A DNA stretch of 58,581 nt from Pseudomonadota bacterium (GTDB lineage Bacteria > Pseudomonadota > Gammaproteobacteria > Burkholderiales > Burkholderiaceae_C): NCBI GenBank assembly GCA_018241405.1, contig JAFEDY010000020.1:23197-81777 (forward strand). The letters are read 5' to 3'. Both the position numbers and the translations under genes were made by a program. Of this stretch, positions 29,764 to 38,384 are shown piece after piece. The stretch's first letter is position 1. Every line of letters starts with the position of its first letter. The notes beneath the pieces were generated by a model. The model had not been told where the DNA came from. It did not search any database and was given only the letters and a program-made list of their open reading frames with translations.

Positions 29764-30222
29764 TCAGCAGCAGCGCGAGGCCGGCTTCACTGCGACCGGA
29801 ACCGCGCCCGGAGCGCAGCATGCCGCGCCGGTGGCGGGCTGCGCCGCTTCGCTGAACACCGGGATGTCGCCCAAGGTGTGGAAGTGCTCCCAGGCCACGC
29901 CCTGCGGGTCGGTGATCCAGTGCTTCTCGCTGCGCGCGTAGCAGCAGGTCGTGCTGCCCTCGTCGCGCAGTGCCATGTCGGCCGCCTGCGCGCGGGCCTT
30001 CAGCGCGGCCAGTTCCGCGGCGTCGTCGGTCTGTATGCCCAGGTGGTCGATGCCCGGCCTGCTGCCGCGCGTGGAGATGGCGAAGTTCACCGGCGGGTCT
30101 TCCAGCATCCACTTGGCATAGTCGTTTTCAGTGCGCGTGGGCCGGGCGGCGAACAGCTGGGAATAGAAGTCGATGCTGCGGCTCAGATCATCGACGTGCA
30201 GGTGAACGTGAAAGCGCTTCAT
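29764..30222 (-). CDS. arsI: ArsI/CadI family Fe(II) C-As lyase
   Basis: A 152-aa vicinal-oxygen-chelate protein. ArsI cleaves the C-As bond of trivalent organoarsenicals with O2 and Fe(II). Vicinal Cys93-Cys94 (TTCCYARSEK) fit the arsenic-binding pair, and His8/His60/Glu112 are candidate metal ligands. The tail adds Cys134-Cys135 and a terminal Cys151-Cys152 pair. The older family name CadI refers to cadmium induction, but context favours arsenic. Lies between arsR and arsC in the operon. Confidence 0.87.
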   Translation of the reverse strand: MKRFHVHLHVDDLSRSIDFYSQLFAARPTRTENDYAKWMLEDPPVNFAISTRGSRPGIDHLGIQTDDAAELAALKARAQAADMALRDEGSTTCCYARSEKHWITDPQGVAWEHFHTLGDIPVFSEAAQPATGAACCAPGAVPVAVKPASRCC

Positions 30223-30234
30223 GGTGATTTCCTT

Positions 30235-30564
30235 TCAGCAAGAGGTGCAGGCACCGGGAGAGTTGCTGACCTCGCACGCGCTGCCCTGGCAGCAGTGCTC
30301 AGTCATGTAGCCAAGCAGCCCGTTCATGCGGGCGAAGTCGGCGCGATAAATCAGGTTGCGCCCCTGTGGCTCGACCGTGACAAGGCCGGCGTGGGCCAGC
30401 TCCTTCAAGTGGAAGGACAAGGCGTTGCGGGCCACGGCGAGCGCGTCGGCCAACGCGCTGGGGGTCAGCCCTGCGGGGCCGGCGACGACCAGGGCGCGGA
30501 ACACACGCAGGCGCTGGGCATGGGCCAGGGCACTCAGGGCGGCTATGGCTTGGGCTTCATTCAT
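30235..30564 (-). CDS. arsR: ArsR-family As(III)-responsive repressor
   Basis: A 109-aa winged-helix repressor. The recognition helix is around ARNALSFHLKELAHAGLV. The usual ELCVCDL metal site of E. coli ArsR is absent; instead the C-terminus has Cys91, Cys92 and Cys97 (EHCCQGSAC), the arrangement known from Acidithiobacillus-type ArsR, plus Cys106 and Cys109. The ATG abuts the operator, and no ribosome site precedes it, so the mRNA may be leaderless. Confidence 0.93.
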   Translation of the reverse strand: MNEAQAIAALSALAHAQRLRVFRALVVAGPAGLTPSALADALAVARNALSFHLKELAHAGLVTVEPQGRNLIYRADFARMNGLLGYMTEHCCQGSACEVSNSPGACTSC

Positions 30565-30565
30565 G

Positions 30566-30601
30566 ATTCAATAGTACAACATTTATTGAATTATTGGACA
30601 A
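30566..30601 (-). promoter_or_regulatory. arsR operon promoter and operator
   Basis: The operator is the inverted repeat ATTCAATA-N10-TATTGAAT (30566-30591). On the minus strand a -35 TTGTCC (30601-30596) and -10 TACTAT (30576-30571) are spaced by 19 bases, so the -10 lies inside the operator. The predicted start coincides with the A of the arsR ATG at 30564. Confidence 0.7.
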
Positions 30602-30660
30602 ACGAATGCGCCCCATCGCATTCCGCCCCCCTGGCCGCCGGCACGGCGCCAAAGGGCGAA

Positions 30661-31362
30661 CTACCGCCCCACCCAGCGCGTCCAACCCTGGGCGCGCAGC
30701 TCGCAGGCCGGGCAGTGGCCGCAGCCGTAGCCCCAGTCGTGCAGCCGGCCGCGCTCGCCCAGGTAGCAGGTGTGCGATTCGCGCCGGACCAGCTCGACCA
30801 GCGCGGCGCCGCCCAGCGCCTCGGCCAGCGCCCAGGTGGCGGCCTTGTCCCGCCACATCAGCGGGGTTTCCAGCGTCAGCGGGCGCTCCACGCCCAGGCT
30901 CAGCGCCACCTGCAGGGCCTTGAGCGTGTTGTCGCGGCAGTCGGGGTAGCCGGAGTAGTCGGTCTCGCTCATGCCACCCACCAGCACCTGCAGGCCGCGC
31001 CGGTAGGCCAGCGCGGCGGCCAGCGTGAAGAACAGCAGGTTGCGCCCCGGCACAAAGGTGTTGGGCAGGCCGTCCTGCTGCATGGCAATCGCCACCTCGT
31101 CCTGCATGGCGCTGCCGCCCAGCTGGGCCAGCACTTCCACGGTCAGCAGGTGATCCGGCCCCAGCCGGCCCGGCCAGGCCATGGCCTGCATGCCGTCCCG
31201 CAGGCGCAGGCGGCAGACCAGTTCGGCGCGGTGGCGCTGGCCGTAGTCAAAGCCTATGGTCTCCACCTCGGCATAACGCGAGAGAGCCCAGGCCAGGCAG
31301 GTGGCGGAATCCTGCCCGCCCGACAGCAGCACCAGGGCGCGGCGCTGTGGCAATGCGCTCAT
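30661..31362 (-). CDS. queC: 7-cyano-7-deazaguanine (preQ0) synthase
   Basis: A 233-aa ATP-dependent enzyme of queuosine synthesis. [19 protein letters not shown] (about residues 9-27) is the PP-loop. The zinc cysteines are in [22 protein letters not shown] (about 202-223). The ATG overlaps the yhhQ stop by 4 bases, making a two-gene queuosine operon under the riboswitch candidate. Confidence 0.96.
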   Translation of the reverse strand: MSALPQRRALVLLSGGQDSATCLAWALSRYAEVETIGFDYGQRHRAELVCRLRLRDGMQAMAWPGRLGPDHLLTVEVLAQLGGSAMQDEVAIAMQQDGLPNTFVPGRNLLFFTLAAALAYRRGLQVLVGGMSETDYSGYPDCRDNTLKALQVALSLGVERPLTLETPLMWRDKAATWALAEALGGAALVELVRRESHTCYLGERGRLHDWGYGCGHCPACELRAQGWTRWVGR

Positions 31363-32030
31363 CGCGCGGTGGCCAGCGGCAGCGGGTCCTGGCGCAGGCT
31401 GCGCACGATGGCCGCCAGCACCACGCCGTAGGCCGGCACGAACAGCAGCAGGCTCACGGCGAGCTTGATGGCGTAGTCCACCCAGGCGATCTCGACCCAG
31501 TGCGCCGCCATGAAGGGGTTGGAGCTATGCCAGAAGGCGATGGAGAAGAACGCCGCCGTGTCCAGCGCCTGGCCGAACACCGAGGCCGCTGCGGGCGCCA
31601 GCCACCAGGCACGGCGTTGCTGGCGGATGCGGTCAAACACCTGGATGTCCAGCAACTGCCCCAGCACATAGGCGGCAAAGCTGGCAAAGGCGATGCGGAA
31701 CACAAAGGTGTTGAACTGGGCCAGCGCCCCCCAGCCGTTGAAACCAGCCTCATGGAACAGCACGCCCACCCCATAGGACGCCACCAGCGCCGGCAGCATG
31801 GCGCGGGCAATGACACGGCGCGCCTGGGCCTTGCCGATCAGCCGCACGGTGAGGTCGGTGGCCAGGAAGATGAACGGAAAACTGAACGCCCCCCAGGTGC
31901 TGTGAAAGCCCAGCAGGTTGATGGGCAGCTGCACCAGGTAGTTGCTGGCGATGACGATGGCGATGTGAAACGCCACCAGCACGGAGAGGTAGAACGGCAC
32001 GCGCGGCGGCTGTGCCTGAACGGATGTCAT
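31359..32030 (-). CDS. yhhQ: queuosine precursor transporter (YhhQ/QPTR, COG1738)
   Basis: A 223-aa inner-membrane protein with about six helices. [32 protein letters not shown] and [22 protein letters not shown] are characteristic of the QPTR family that imports preQ0/preQ1. The Shine-Dalgarno sequence AAGGA, 5 bases before the ATG, is also the 3' strand of the riboswitch pseudoknot, which predicts translational shut-off when preQ1 is plentiful. Confidence 0.93.
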   Translation of the reverse strand: MTSVQAQPPRVPFYLSVLVAFHIAIVIASNYLVQLPINLLGFHSTWGAFSFPFIFLATDLTVRLIGKAQARRVIARAMLPALVASYGVGVLFHEAGFNGWGALAQFNTFVFRIAFASFAAYVLGQLLDIQVFDRIRQQRRAWWLAPAAASVFGQALDTAAFFSIAFWHSSNPFMAAHWVEIAWVDYAIKLAVSLLLFVPAYGVVLAAIVRSLRQDPLPLATAR

Positions 32031-32034
32031 GGCA

Positions 32035-32068
32035 ATCCTTTTTGATGGATGGGGGCGAGGGAACCCAT
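32035..32068 (-). promoter_or_regulatory. preQ1-I riboswitch candidate
   Basis: On the minus strand a 34-nt element fits the preQ1-I fold: P1 AUGGG (32068-32064) with CCCAU (32053-32049); loop UUC; P2 CCU (32060-32058), pairing with AGG (32039-32037) after an A-rich L3; and a cytosine just before the 3' P1 strand at the ligand-recognition position. AGG belongs to the yhhQ ribosome site. A TATAAT at 32098-32093 can start this leader. Confidence 0.78.
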
Positions 32069-32201
32069 AAAGGCCAAATGGCAGGGCGAAGATTATAGGT
32101 GGTTTTTATCGCTACAACTGCGCAGCACGGAACCAACGCACCCCGACGCGCTCTAACAAATTGCCACAATACGGTTTGATTTGCGGCAGGAGGTTACAGC
32201 C

Positions 32202-32567
32202 ATGAGGACTATGAAACATTGGCAGGATCCTCTCAACGCACTGTTAGGTGCGTGGATGGTTCTGTCACCCTGGGTACTGGGGTTTCAGCACGAGATGGCA
32301 CCCACGGCCAGCGGCGTGGTTGTCGGACTTTTGCTGATCGCCGCATCGCTGGGGGCCGTGTTCGTGCCACGCGCCTGGGAGGAATGGAGTCAGGCGGTAC
32401 TGGGCCTTTGGATGATCATCTCGCCCTGGGTGCTGAGCTTTAGCGGCCAGATGGACGCCATGCGTTCGGCCGTTGCCTCGGGCATCATCGCCCTGGTCCT
32501 GGCCCTGTGGGTGCTGGCCACCGACAAGGACTACAGCGCCTGGATGCATCGCAGCGCCGCCCATTGA
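32202..32567 (+). CDS. SPW repeat protein
   Basis: A 121-aa membrane protein with four hydrophobic helices arranged as two repeats, each with an SPW motif (LSPWVLGF near residue 23 and ISPWVLSF near residue 79). Function of the SPW family is unknown. I use the ATG at 32202, which has GGAGG 8 bases upstream. It diverges from yhhQ and is followed by a strong terminator. Confidence 0.85.
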   Translation: MRTMKHWQDPLNALLGAWMVLSPWVLGFQHEMAPTASGVVVGLLLIAASLGAVFVPRAWEEWSQAVLGLWMIISPWVLSFSGQMDAMRSAVASGIIALVLALWVLATDKDYSAWMHRSAAH

Positions 32568-32580
32568 CGCGCTGCATCAC

Positions 32581-32607
32581 AAAAAAACCGCCTTCGGGCG
32601 GTTTTTT
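32581..32607. terminator. bidirectional terminator between the SPW gene and murB
   Basis: AAAAAACCGCC-TTCG-GGCGGTTTTTT, a stem with a stable UUCG tetraloop and A/T tracts on both sides. Confidence 0.92.
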
Positions 32608-32621
32608 TGTGCCTCATCCTC

Positions 32622-32666
32622 AAACGCTTATCCATCAAGCGTCAGCAGCTATCAAATTAGCAGTCA
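32622..32666. repeat. dispersed palindromic repeat, copy 5
   Basis: ACGCTTATCCATCAAGCGT followed by GCAGCTATCAAATTAGCAG: both modules are present. It reaches the stop codon of murB. Confidence 0.75.
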
Positions 32667-33752
32667 TACCACGACCGGCTCCGGCTCCAGCCGGATACCG
32701 AAGCGCTCATAGACGCTGGTCTGTATGGCGCGCGCCAGGGTCATGACCTCGCCGCCGGTCACGCTGTCCTCGGGCGTTCCGCGGTTGACCAACACCAGCG
32801 CCTGCTTGTCGTACACGCCGGCGCGGCCCACGGTCTTGCCCTTCCAGCCGCAGGCGTCTATCAGCCAGCCGGCGGCCAGCTTGATGCTGCCGTCGGCCAT
32901 GGGGTAGTGCACTATTTTCGGGTCGCGCGCGATGATGTCCTGGCACTGCTCGGGGCTCACCGTGGGGTTCTTGAAGAAGCTGCCGGCGTTGCCGATCACG
33001 GCCGGGTCGGGCAGCTTGGCGCGGCGTATCGCGCACACCCAGTCAAACACCTGGCGCGCCGTGGGCCGGTCCACGCCCTCCTCCTGGCGCCTGCGCTCCA
33101 GATCCAGGTAGCCCAGCTCGGGGCGCCAGTCCTTGCGCAGCAGCAGGCGCACATGGGTGATCACGGCCCGGCCCGCCAGCCCCATGCCGCGGCCCCAGTG
33201 GCCGGGCAGGCCCGTGCCCTCCTGCTCGGCCAGCGGCGCCGCGTGCTTGAACACCGAGTCGCGGTAGCCGAAGGCGCATTGCGCGGCGTCCAGCGTGAAG
33301 GGCTGGCTGGTGGCCAGGTCGATGGCGAGCAGTGAGTGAAAGCGGTCCTGCAGCTCCACGCCATAGGCGCCAATGTTTTGCACTGGCGCCGCACCCACGG
33401 TGCCGGGGATCAGCGCCAGGTTCTCCAGCCCGGGCCAGCCCTGGGCCAGCGTCCAGTCCACCAGCTCATGCCAGGTCTCGCCGGCGCCGGCCTCGACGAT
33501 CCAGTGCCGCTCGGTCTCCTCCAGCAGGCGCCGGCCCTTGATCTCCATCTTCAGCACCACGGGCTTGACGTCGCCGGTCAGCACGATGTTGCTGCCCCCG
33601 CCCAGCACAAACAGCGGCTGGCGAGCCAGGCGGTGGTCGGCCAGCAGGTCGTGCACGTCCTGCGGGGTGTGCACGCGCACCAGGGTATGCGCACGCGCCG
33701 CAATGCCGAAGGTGTTGCAACGCTGCAGGGGAACGTTTTTCTCGACTAACAT
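32664..33752 (-). CDS. murB: UDP-N-acetylenolpyruvoylglucosamine reductase
   Basis: A 362-aa FAD/NADPH enzyme of peptidoglycan precursor synthesis. [12 protein letters not shown] and [22 protein letters not shown] bind FAD, and [10 protein letters not shown] holds the catalytic Ser. [14 protein letters not shown] is the type I C-terminal region. I start at ATG 33752 ([17 protein letters not shown]); the longer frame runs into the divergent yajQ. The stop abuts a dispersed repeat. Confidence 0.95.
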   Translation of the reverse strand: MLVEKNVPLQRCNTFGIAARAHTLVRVHTPQDVHDLLADHRLARQPLFVLGGGSNIVLTGDVKPVVLKMEIKGRRLLEETERHWIVEAGAGETWHELVDWTLAQGWPGLENLALIPGTVGAAPVQNIGAYGVELQDRFHSLLAIDLATSQPFTLDAAQCAFGYRDSVFKHAAPLAEQEGTGLPGHWGRGMGLAGRAVITHVRLLLRKDWRPELGYLDLERRRQEEGVDRPTARQVFDWVCAIRRAKLPDPAVIGNAGSFFKNPTVSPEQCQDIIARDPKIVHYPMADGSIKLAAGWLIDACGWKGKTVGRAGVYDKQALVLVNRGTPEDSVTGGEVMTLARAIQTSVYERFGIRLEPEPVVV

Positions 33753-33818
33753 CGCTCGGATTGTCGCACCCGCCCCAACCGGATGCGGGTTTGTCCCAGG
33801 TTTGACCAGAGTGATGCC

Positions 33819-34304
33819 ATGCCGTCTTTTGATACCGTTTGTGAAGCCAATTTTGTCGAGGTGAAAAACGCCGTGGAGAACACCGCCAAGGAAATCGGCA
33901 CGCGCTTCGACTTCAAGGGCAGCTCCGCCGCCATCGAGCTCAAGGACAAGGAGATCACGCTGTTTGGCGACGCCGATTTCCAGCTGCAGCAGGTCGAGGA
34001 CATCCTGCGCAACAAGCTCACCAAGCGCAGCGTGGACGTGCGCTTCCTGGACGTGCAAAAACCCCAGAAGATCGGCGGCGACAAGCTCAAGCAGGTCGTC
34101 AAGGTGAAGAACGGCATCGAGTCCGAGCTGGCCAAGAAGATCCAGAAGCTGATGAAGGAAAGCAAGCTCAAGGTGCAGGCCGCCATCCAGGAAGAGAAGG
34201 TGCGCGTCACCGGCGCCAAGCGCGACGACCTGCAGGCCGCCATGGCGCTGATCCGCAAGGAAATCGAGGACACGCCGCTGAGCTTCGACAACTTCCGCGA
34301 CTGA
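33819..34304 (+). CDS. yajQ: YajQ family nucleotide-binding protein
   Basis: A 161-aa two-domain YajQ protein, [21 protein letters not shown] at the N-terminus and the full length of the family. Members bind nucleotides and, in Xanthomonas and Pseudomonas, cyclic di-GMP, acting as regulatory effectors. The start at 33819 gives the family N-terminus. It diverges from murB by 66 bases. Role here is inferred from the family. Confidence 0.95.
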   Translation: MPSFDTVCEANFVEVKNAVENTAKEIGTRFDFKGSSAAIELKDKEITLFGDADFQLQQVEDILRNKLTKRSVDVRFLDVQKPQKIGGDKLKQVVKVKNGIESELAKKIQKLMKESKLKVQAAIQEEKVRVTGAKRDDLQAAMALIRKEIEDTPLSFDNFRD

Positions 34305-34315
34305 GCCTTGGCCCC

Positions 34316-34957
34316 ATGCTGCGCAGGCCCTACCTGATAGCCCCGCTGGCGCTGGCGGCCGCCATGCCGGCCCAGGCCCAGAACGTGGCGCTGGCTGGCA
34401 TTCTGGGCGGCAAGGCGCTGCTGGTGGTGGGGGGCAGTGCGCCGCGCGGCGTGGCGCCGGGTGAGTCCCACATGGGTGTGCAGGTGGTGTCCGTGGGCCG
34501 CGACGAGGCCGTGGTGGACAGCTCCAGCGGCCGCCGCACCCTGCGCCTGGGCGAGGCGCCGGTGAGCGTGGGCGGCAGCGGCGGCGCGGCCCAGCGCGTG
34601 GTGCTCCGGGCCGATGCGCGTGGACACTTCATCAACAGCGGGCTCATCAATGGCCGCGTGATGCAATACATGGTGGACACGGGCGCATCCACCGTGGCCA
34701 TAGGCCGTCCCGACGCGCAGCGCATGGGCCTCCAATTCGAGGAGGGTCAGCCCGTGATGATGAACACCGCCAACGGCGTGACCCAGGGCTGGCGCATGCG
34801 GCTCGACTCGGTGCGCGTGGGCGACGTGGAGCTGCGCGGCGTGGACGCCATCGTCACGCCCCAGCCCATGCCCTACGTGCTGCTGGGCAACAGCTTTCTG
34901 CGCGAGTTCCAGATGAGCCGCAGCGGCGACGAGATGGTGCTGCACAAGCGCCGCTGA
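34316..34957 (+). CDS. retropepsin-like aspartic protease (TIGR02281-like), exported
   Basis: A 213-aa protein with a signal peptide (about residues 1-21, ending AQA) and a clan AA aspartic protease domain. The motif MVDTGAST places the catalytic Asp at residue 121. PYVLLGNSFLREFQM near the C-terminus is the second conserved strand. Such enzymes act as dimers, probably in the periplasm; substrate unknown. It starts 11 bases after yajQ. Confidence 0.88.
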   Translation: MLRRPYLIAPLALAAAMPAQAQNVALAGILGGKALLVVGGSAPRGVAPGESHMGVQVVSVGRDEAVVDSSSGRRTLRLGEAPVSVGGSGGAAQRVVLRADARGHFINSGLINGRVMQYMVDTGASTVAIGRPDAQRMGLQFEEGQPVMMNTANGVTQGWRMRLDSVRVGDVELRGVDAIVTPQPMPYVLLGNSFLREFQMSRSGDEMVLHKRR

Positions 34958-34992
34958 CACGGGCCACCCTCCCCGATCCCCACGTACACCCC

Positions 34993-35988
34993 ATGTCCCC
35001 ACAAACCCAGGCCCCCCCCCCGGAATCTGCGGACAGCGAGTACGAAGACCTGCTCGGCCAGTGGTCGGACCTGGAGTCGGCATTGTCCGTGCTGCTGACG
35101 CGGCCGCACAGCGTGCAGAACTTCTCGCAGCAGCTGCGCCAGTGCGACCGCTGGCTGCAGGACCTGGTGGCGCACGACATCGACGCCGCGCTGTACCTGA
35201 TGTTCCAGCTGGCAGCCACCTCCACGGTGGGCTACAGCGCCTCGCACGCGCTGGTATGCGCCACGCTGTGCCACATCCTGGCACCCGAATTCAGGCTGAC
35301 CCAACCTGGTCGCAACAGCCTGGTGCGCGCCGCCTTCACCATGAACATCGGCATGACCGCCCTGCAGGACCTGCTGGCCCAGCAGCGCGAGCCCCTCAGC
35401 CCCGCGCAGCAACAGGCCGTGGCGCGCCACCCGCAGGCCAGCGTGGACCTGTTGGACCGCCTGCACATCACCGACGACCTGTGGCTGGACGTGGTGGCCC
35501 AGCACCACCAGCCCCAGCCCGATACCGCGCAGCTGGCAAGCCTGTCTGCTCCCGACCAGCTCACCCGCATCCTCAGCACCATTGACCGCTACGCCGCCAT
35601 GATCAGCCCGCGCAAATCGCGCGCCGGCCGCAGCGCCACCGACTCGGTGCGCGCCATCGTGGGCCAGGACAGCGAGCTGCGCGACGAGGTCGGCCTGACC
35701 CTGGTGCGCACCGTAGGCCTGTGCCCGCCGGGCACCTTTGTGCGCCTGGACAATGCCGAAACGGCCATCGTGCTGCGCCGCAGCGAACGTGCCAATTTTC
35801 CGCTCGTGGCCAGCGTCCTCGATGCCAAGGGCGAGCCACAGACCTCGCCCACGCTCTACCACCTGGTGCGCGGCCAGCCGCGCATACAGTCGGCGCTGGC
35901 CCGCTCGGCCGTCACGGTGCAGCTGCCGCACCGCGTGATGGTGCGCCTGGGCCTGTACGCAGCGCAACGCACCAACACCATCTCTTGA
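34993..35988 (+). CDS. HD-GYP-like protein with degenerate active site
   Basis: A 331-aa cytosolic protein with the helical layout of an HD-GYP phosphodiesterase, but catalytic positions are lost. The HD pair is replaced by Met117-Asn118 (MNIGM in place of HDIGK), and HHQPQP at 171-176 replaces HHExxDG. SxxHALVCATLCH (about residue 75) and HPQASVDLLDRL remain recognisable. It is probably not a cyclic-di-GMP hydrolase, but may bind a ligand or partner. Its neighbour yajQ is linked to the same second messenger in other bacteria. Confidence 0.72.
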   Translation: MSPQTQAPPPESADSEYEDLLGQWSDLESALSVLLTRPHSVQNFSQQLRQCDRWLQDLVAHDIDAALYLMFQLAATSTVGYSASHALVCATLCHILAPEFRLTQPGRNSLVRAAFTMNIGMTALQDLLAQQREPLSPAQQQAVARHPQASVDLLDRLHITDDLWLDVVAQHHQPQPDTAQLASLSAPDQLTRILSTIDRYAAMISPRKSRAGRSATDSVRAIVGQDSELRDEVGLTLVRTVGLCPPGTFVRLDNAETAIVLRRSERANFPLVASVLDAKGEPQTSPTLYHLVRGQPRIQSALARSAVTVQLPHRVMVRLGLYAAQRTNTIS

Positions 35989-36011
35989 GCGTGCCGCGCC
36001 AGCGGGGTTTC

Positions 36012-36647
36012 TCAGGCTTTCTTCTTCGAACCCAGGCGCGACTCCTTACCCTGGATCAGCCGCTCAATATTCGCCTTGTGGCGCCAGGCCAGCAGCACGG
36101 CCATGACGGCCATAGACACGCCGATGCGCGCATCGCTGTACCAGGCCACTCCGCCGCCCAGCAAATAGAAGAACGGCGCAAACGCCGCCGCCACCAGCGA
36201 GGCCAGCGACGAATAGCGAAAGAAGAAGGCAATGATGACCCAGGTCAGCAGCGTGGCCAGGCCCAGCCAGCCGCTCACACCCAGCAGCACGCCCAGCGCC
36301 GTGGCCACGCCCTTGCCGCCCTGAAAGCGAAAGAACACCGGCCACAGGTGGCCCAGGAAGGCCGCCAGGCCCACCAGCGCCTGCGTGCCCTCCTCCAGCC
36401 CGTAGGGCGCGCCGAACCAGCGCACCAGCACCACGGGCAGCCAGCCCTTGAGGGCGTCGAACAGCAGCGTCACGGCCGCCGCCACCTTGGAGCCCGAGCG
36501 CAGCACATTCGTGGCGCCGGGGTTCTTGCTGCCATAGGTGCGCGGGTCGGACAGGCCCATGACGCGGCTGACGATGACGGCGAACGACAGGGAACCGAGC
36601 AGGTAGGCGGCCACGGTGGCGGCAAGGGACAGGAGGACTGGGCTCAC
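36012..36647 (-). CDS. plsY: glycerol-3-phosphate acyltransferase PlsY
   Basis: A 211-aa membrane enzyme that transfers acyl groups from acyl-phosphate to glycerol-3-phosphate, first step of phospholipid synthesis. Motifs GSKNPGATNVLR (about residue 36) and FQGGKGVATALG (about residue 105) are the PlsY signatures. I choose GTG 36647 (VSPVLLSLAATVAAYLLGSLSF), giving the family N-terminus; upstream ATG starts would add a long non-membrane extension. The C-terminus is Lys-rich. Confidence 0.93.
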   Translation of the reverse strand: MSPVLLSLAATVAAYLLGSLSFAVIVSRVMGLSDPRTYGSKNPGATNVLRSGSKVAAAVTLLFDALKGWLPVVLVRWFGAPYGLEEGTQALVGLAAFLGHLWPVFFRFQGGKGVATALGVLLGVSGWLGLATLLTWVIIAFFFRYSSLASLVAAAFAPFFYLLGGGVAWYSDARIGVSMAVMAVLLAWRHKANIERLIQGKESRLGSKKKA

Positions 36648-36676
36648 GGGGTTTGTGGGTGCTTGAAGAGGGATGG

Positions 36677-37177
36677 CTATTCTGCCAGCGCGCACTGCAC
36701 CGGCCGCGCAGCCAGCAGCCGCACGCACACCTGCGGGTCGAGCTGCACCAGATAGCCGCGCCGCCCGCCGTTGATGGCGATGCGTGGCAGCTGCAGGATG
36801 CTTTCCTCGATGAACACCGGCATCGGCTTCTTGGTGCCGAACGGCGAGGTGCCGCCCACCAGATAGCCGCTGTGGCGGTTGGCCACCTCGGGCCTGCAGG
36901 GCTCGACGCTCTTGGCGCCGATCTGGCGCGCCAGGTTCTTGGTGGACACCTTGCAATCGCCGTGCATCAGCACGATCAGCGGCCTGGCGTCCTGGTCCTG
37001 CATCACCAGGGTCTTGACCACCATGTGCTCGTCGAGCCCGAGCTGGCGCGCCGACTCGGCCGAGCCGCCATGCTCCACGTAGTCATAGGGGTGCTCGGTG
37101 AACGCCACGCCCTGCGCGCGCAGCAGCTGCGTGGCAGGGGTTTCGCTGACGTGAGCGGTCTTGTCTTTCTTGGCCAT
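36677..37177 (-). CDS. ybaK: Cys-tRNA(Pro)/Cys-tRNA(Cys) deacylase YbaK
   Basis: A 166-aa editing-domain protein that hydrolyses mischarged Cys-tRNA(Pro). The conserved segment VVKTLVMQDQ (catalytic Lys about residue 55) and GGTSPFGTKKPMPVFIEESIL match YbaK/EbsC. plsY starts 29 bases downstream. A dispersed repeat lies in its leader. Confidence 0.93.
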   Translation of the reverse strand: MAKKDKTAHVSETPATQLLRAQGVAFTEHPYDYVEHGGSAESARQLGLDEHMVVKTLVMQDQDARPLIVLMHGDCKVSTKNLARQIGAKSVEPCRPEVANRHSGYLVGGTSPFGTKKPMPVFIEESILQLPRIAINGGRRGYLVQLDPQVCVRLLAARPVQCALAE

Positions 37178-37185
37178 GGTTACTC

Positions 37186-37230
37186 AAAAACAATAGCTGC
37201 CTGCGCTTGATGGTAGGGCGCTACAGGCAT
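37186..37230. repeat. dispersed palindromic repeat, copy 6
   Basis: AAACAATAGCTGCCTGCGCTTGATGGTAGGGCGCTACAGGC-type arrangement: the AATAGCTGC link and TGCGCTT/GGCGCTA arms are present, with the first module shortened. Between ybaK and the aldo/keto reductase. Confidence 0.7.
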
Positions 37231-37248
37231 TTTCTACCAAAATTTTCG

Positions 37249-38310
37249 TCACTGCCCCGGGTCGCGATATTGCCAACGCAGCGCGTCAATGGCGGCCAGC
37301 AGCTCGGCAGGTAGCTGCGTATCCCAGGCATCCAGGTTCTCGTCCAGCTGCGCCAGGCTGGTCACGCCGATGATGGTGCTGGCCACGCGCCAGCTGCGGT
37401 AGCAGAAGGCCAGCGCCAGTTGCACGGGCGTCAGGCCATGCTCGCGCGCCAGCTGGTTGTAGCGGCGCGCGGCGGCCAGGGCCTCGGGGCGGCCCCAGCG
37501 CTGCTTTTGCACCGACTCGTAGCGGGCGATGCGCGCATCCCTGGGCGCACCGGGCTCGTGCGGCGCATGCTGGTCGTACTTGCCCGTCAGCAGGCCGAAG
37601 CCCAGCGGCGAATAGGCCAGCAGCGACACGCCCAGGCGCTGGCAGCTCTCGTCCATTGCGTTGTCCCAGCTGCGGTTGATGAGGCAATACGGGTTCTGCA
37701 CGCTCGCCACGCGCGGCAGGCCGTGGGCTTCAGCCAGGCGCACGAACTCGTGCACGCCCCAGGGCGTCTCGTTCGAGAGGCCGATGTGGCGCACCTTGCC
37801 CGCGCGCACCAGGCCGGCCAGGGCCTGCAGCTGTTCGTGGATGGGCGTCTGCGAGGTCTCCTTGGCCGGGTCGTAGTACAGCTGGCCGAACATGGGCGCG
37901 TGGCGCTCGGGCCAGTGGATCTGGTAGAGGTCTATGACTTCAGTCTGCAGGCGGCGCAGGCTGGCCTCGCACGAGGCCACGATGTCCGCCGCCGTCATGC
38001 CCTGCCCCGCGCGTATCCATGGCATGCCGCGCGACGGCCCGGCCACCTTGCTGGCCAGCACGATGCGCCCGCGCATGCCGGGGCGGCTGGCCAGCCAGCG
38101 GCCGATGATGGATTCGGTGGCGCCAAAGGTGGCCTCGCGCGCGGGCACGGCGTACATCTCGGCCGTGTCGATGAAGTTCACGCCGCGCTCCACGGCGCGG
38201 TCCAGGATGGCGTGGGCGTCTGGCTCGCCGACCTGCTCGCCAAAGGTCATGGTGCCCAGGCAGATGGGGGTGACGCGCAGGTCGCTTTGGCCAAGGGGGA
38301 TGGTGTTCAT
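37249..38310 (-). CDS. tas: Tas-like aldo/keto reductase
   Basis: A 353-aa NADP(H)-dependent aldo/keto reductase of the Tas group. The catalytic tetrad is visible: Asp (NFIDTAEMYAVP), Tyr in the same segment, Lys (ASKVAG), His (YQIHWPERH). The insert after IHWPERH and the family ending are those of E. coli Tas. ATG 38310 chosen; a TTG five codons earlier is in frame. Substrate unknown. Confidence 0.88.
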   Translation of the reverse strand: MNTIPLGQSDLRVTPICLGTMTFGEQVGEPDAHAILDRAVERGVNFIDTAEMYAVPAREATFGATESIIGRWLASRPGMRGRIVLASKVAGPSRGMPWIRAGQGMTAADIVASCEASLRRLQTEVIDLYQIHWPERHAPMFGQLYYDPAKETSQTPIHEQLQALAGLVRAGKVRHIGLSNETPWGVHEFVRLAEAHGLPRVASVQNPYCLINRSWDNAMDESCQRLGVSLLAYSPLGFGLLTGKYDQHAPHEPGAPRDARIARYESVQKQRWGRPEALAAARRYNQLAREHGLTPVQLALAFCYRSWRVASTIIGVTSLAQLDENLDAWDTQLPAELLAAIDALRWQYRDPGQ

Positions 38311-38384
38311 GCGCTCGCTGTTCAATCAGACAAGCGCCGCAGTGTACGGATTCACCCGTGGGCGTGCAGGCGGCGGGCGAGACC

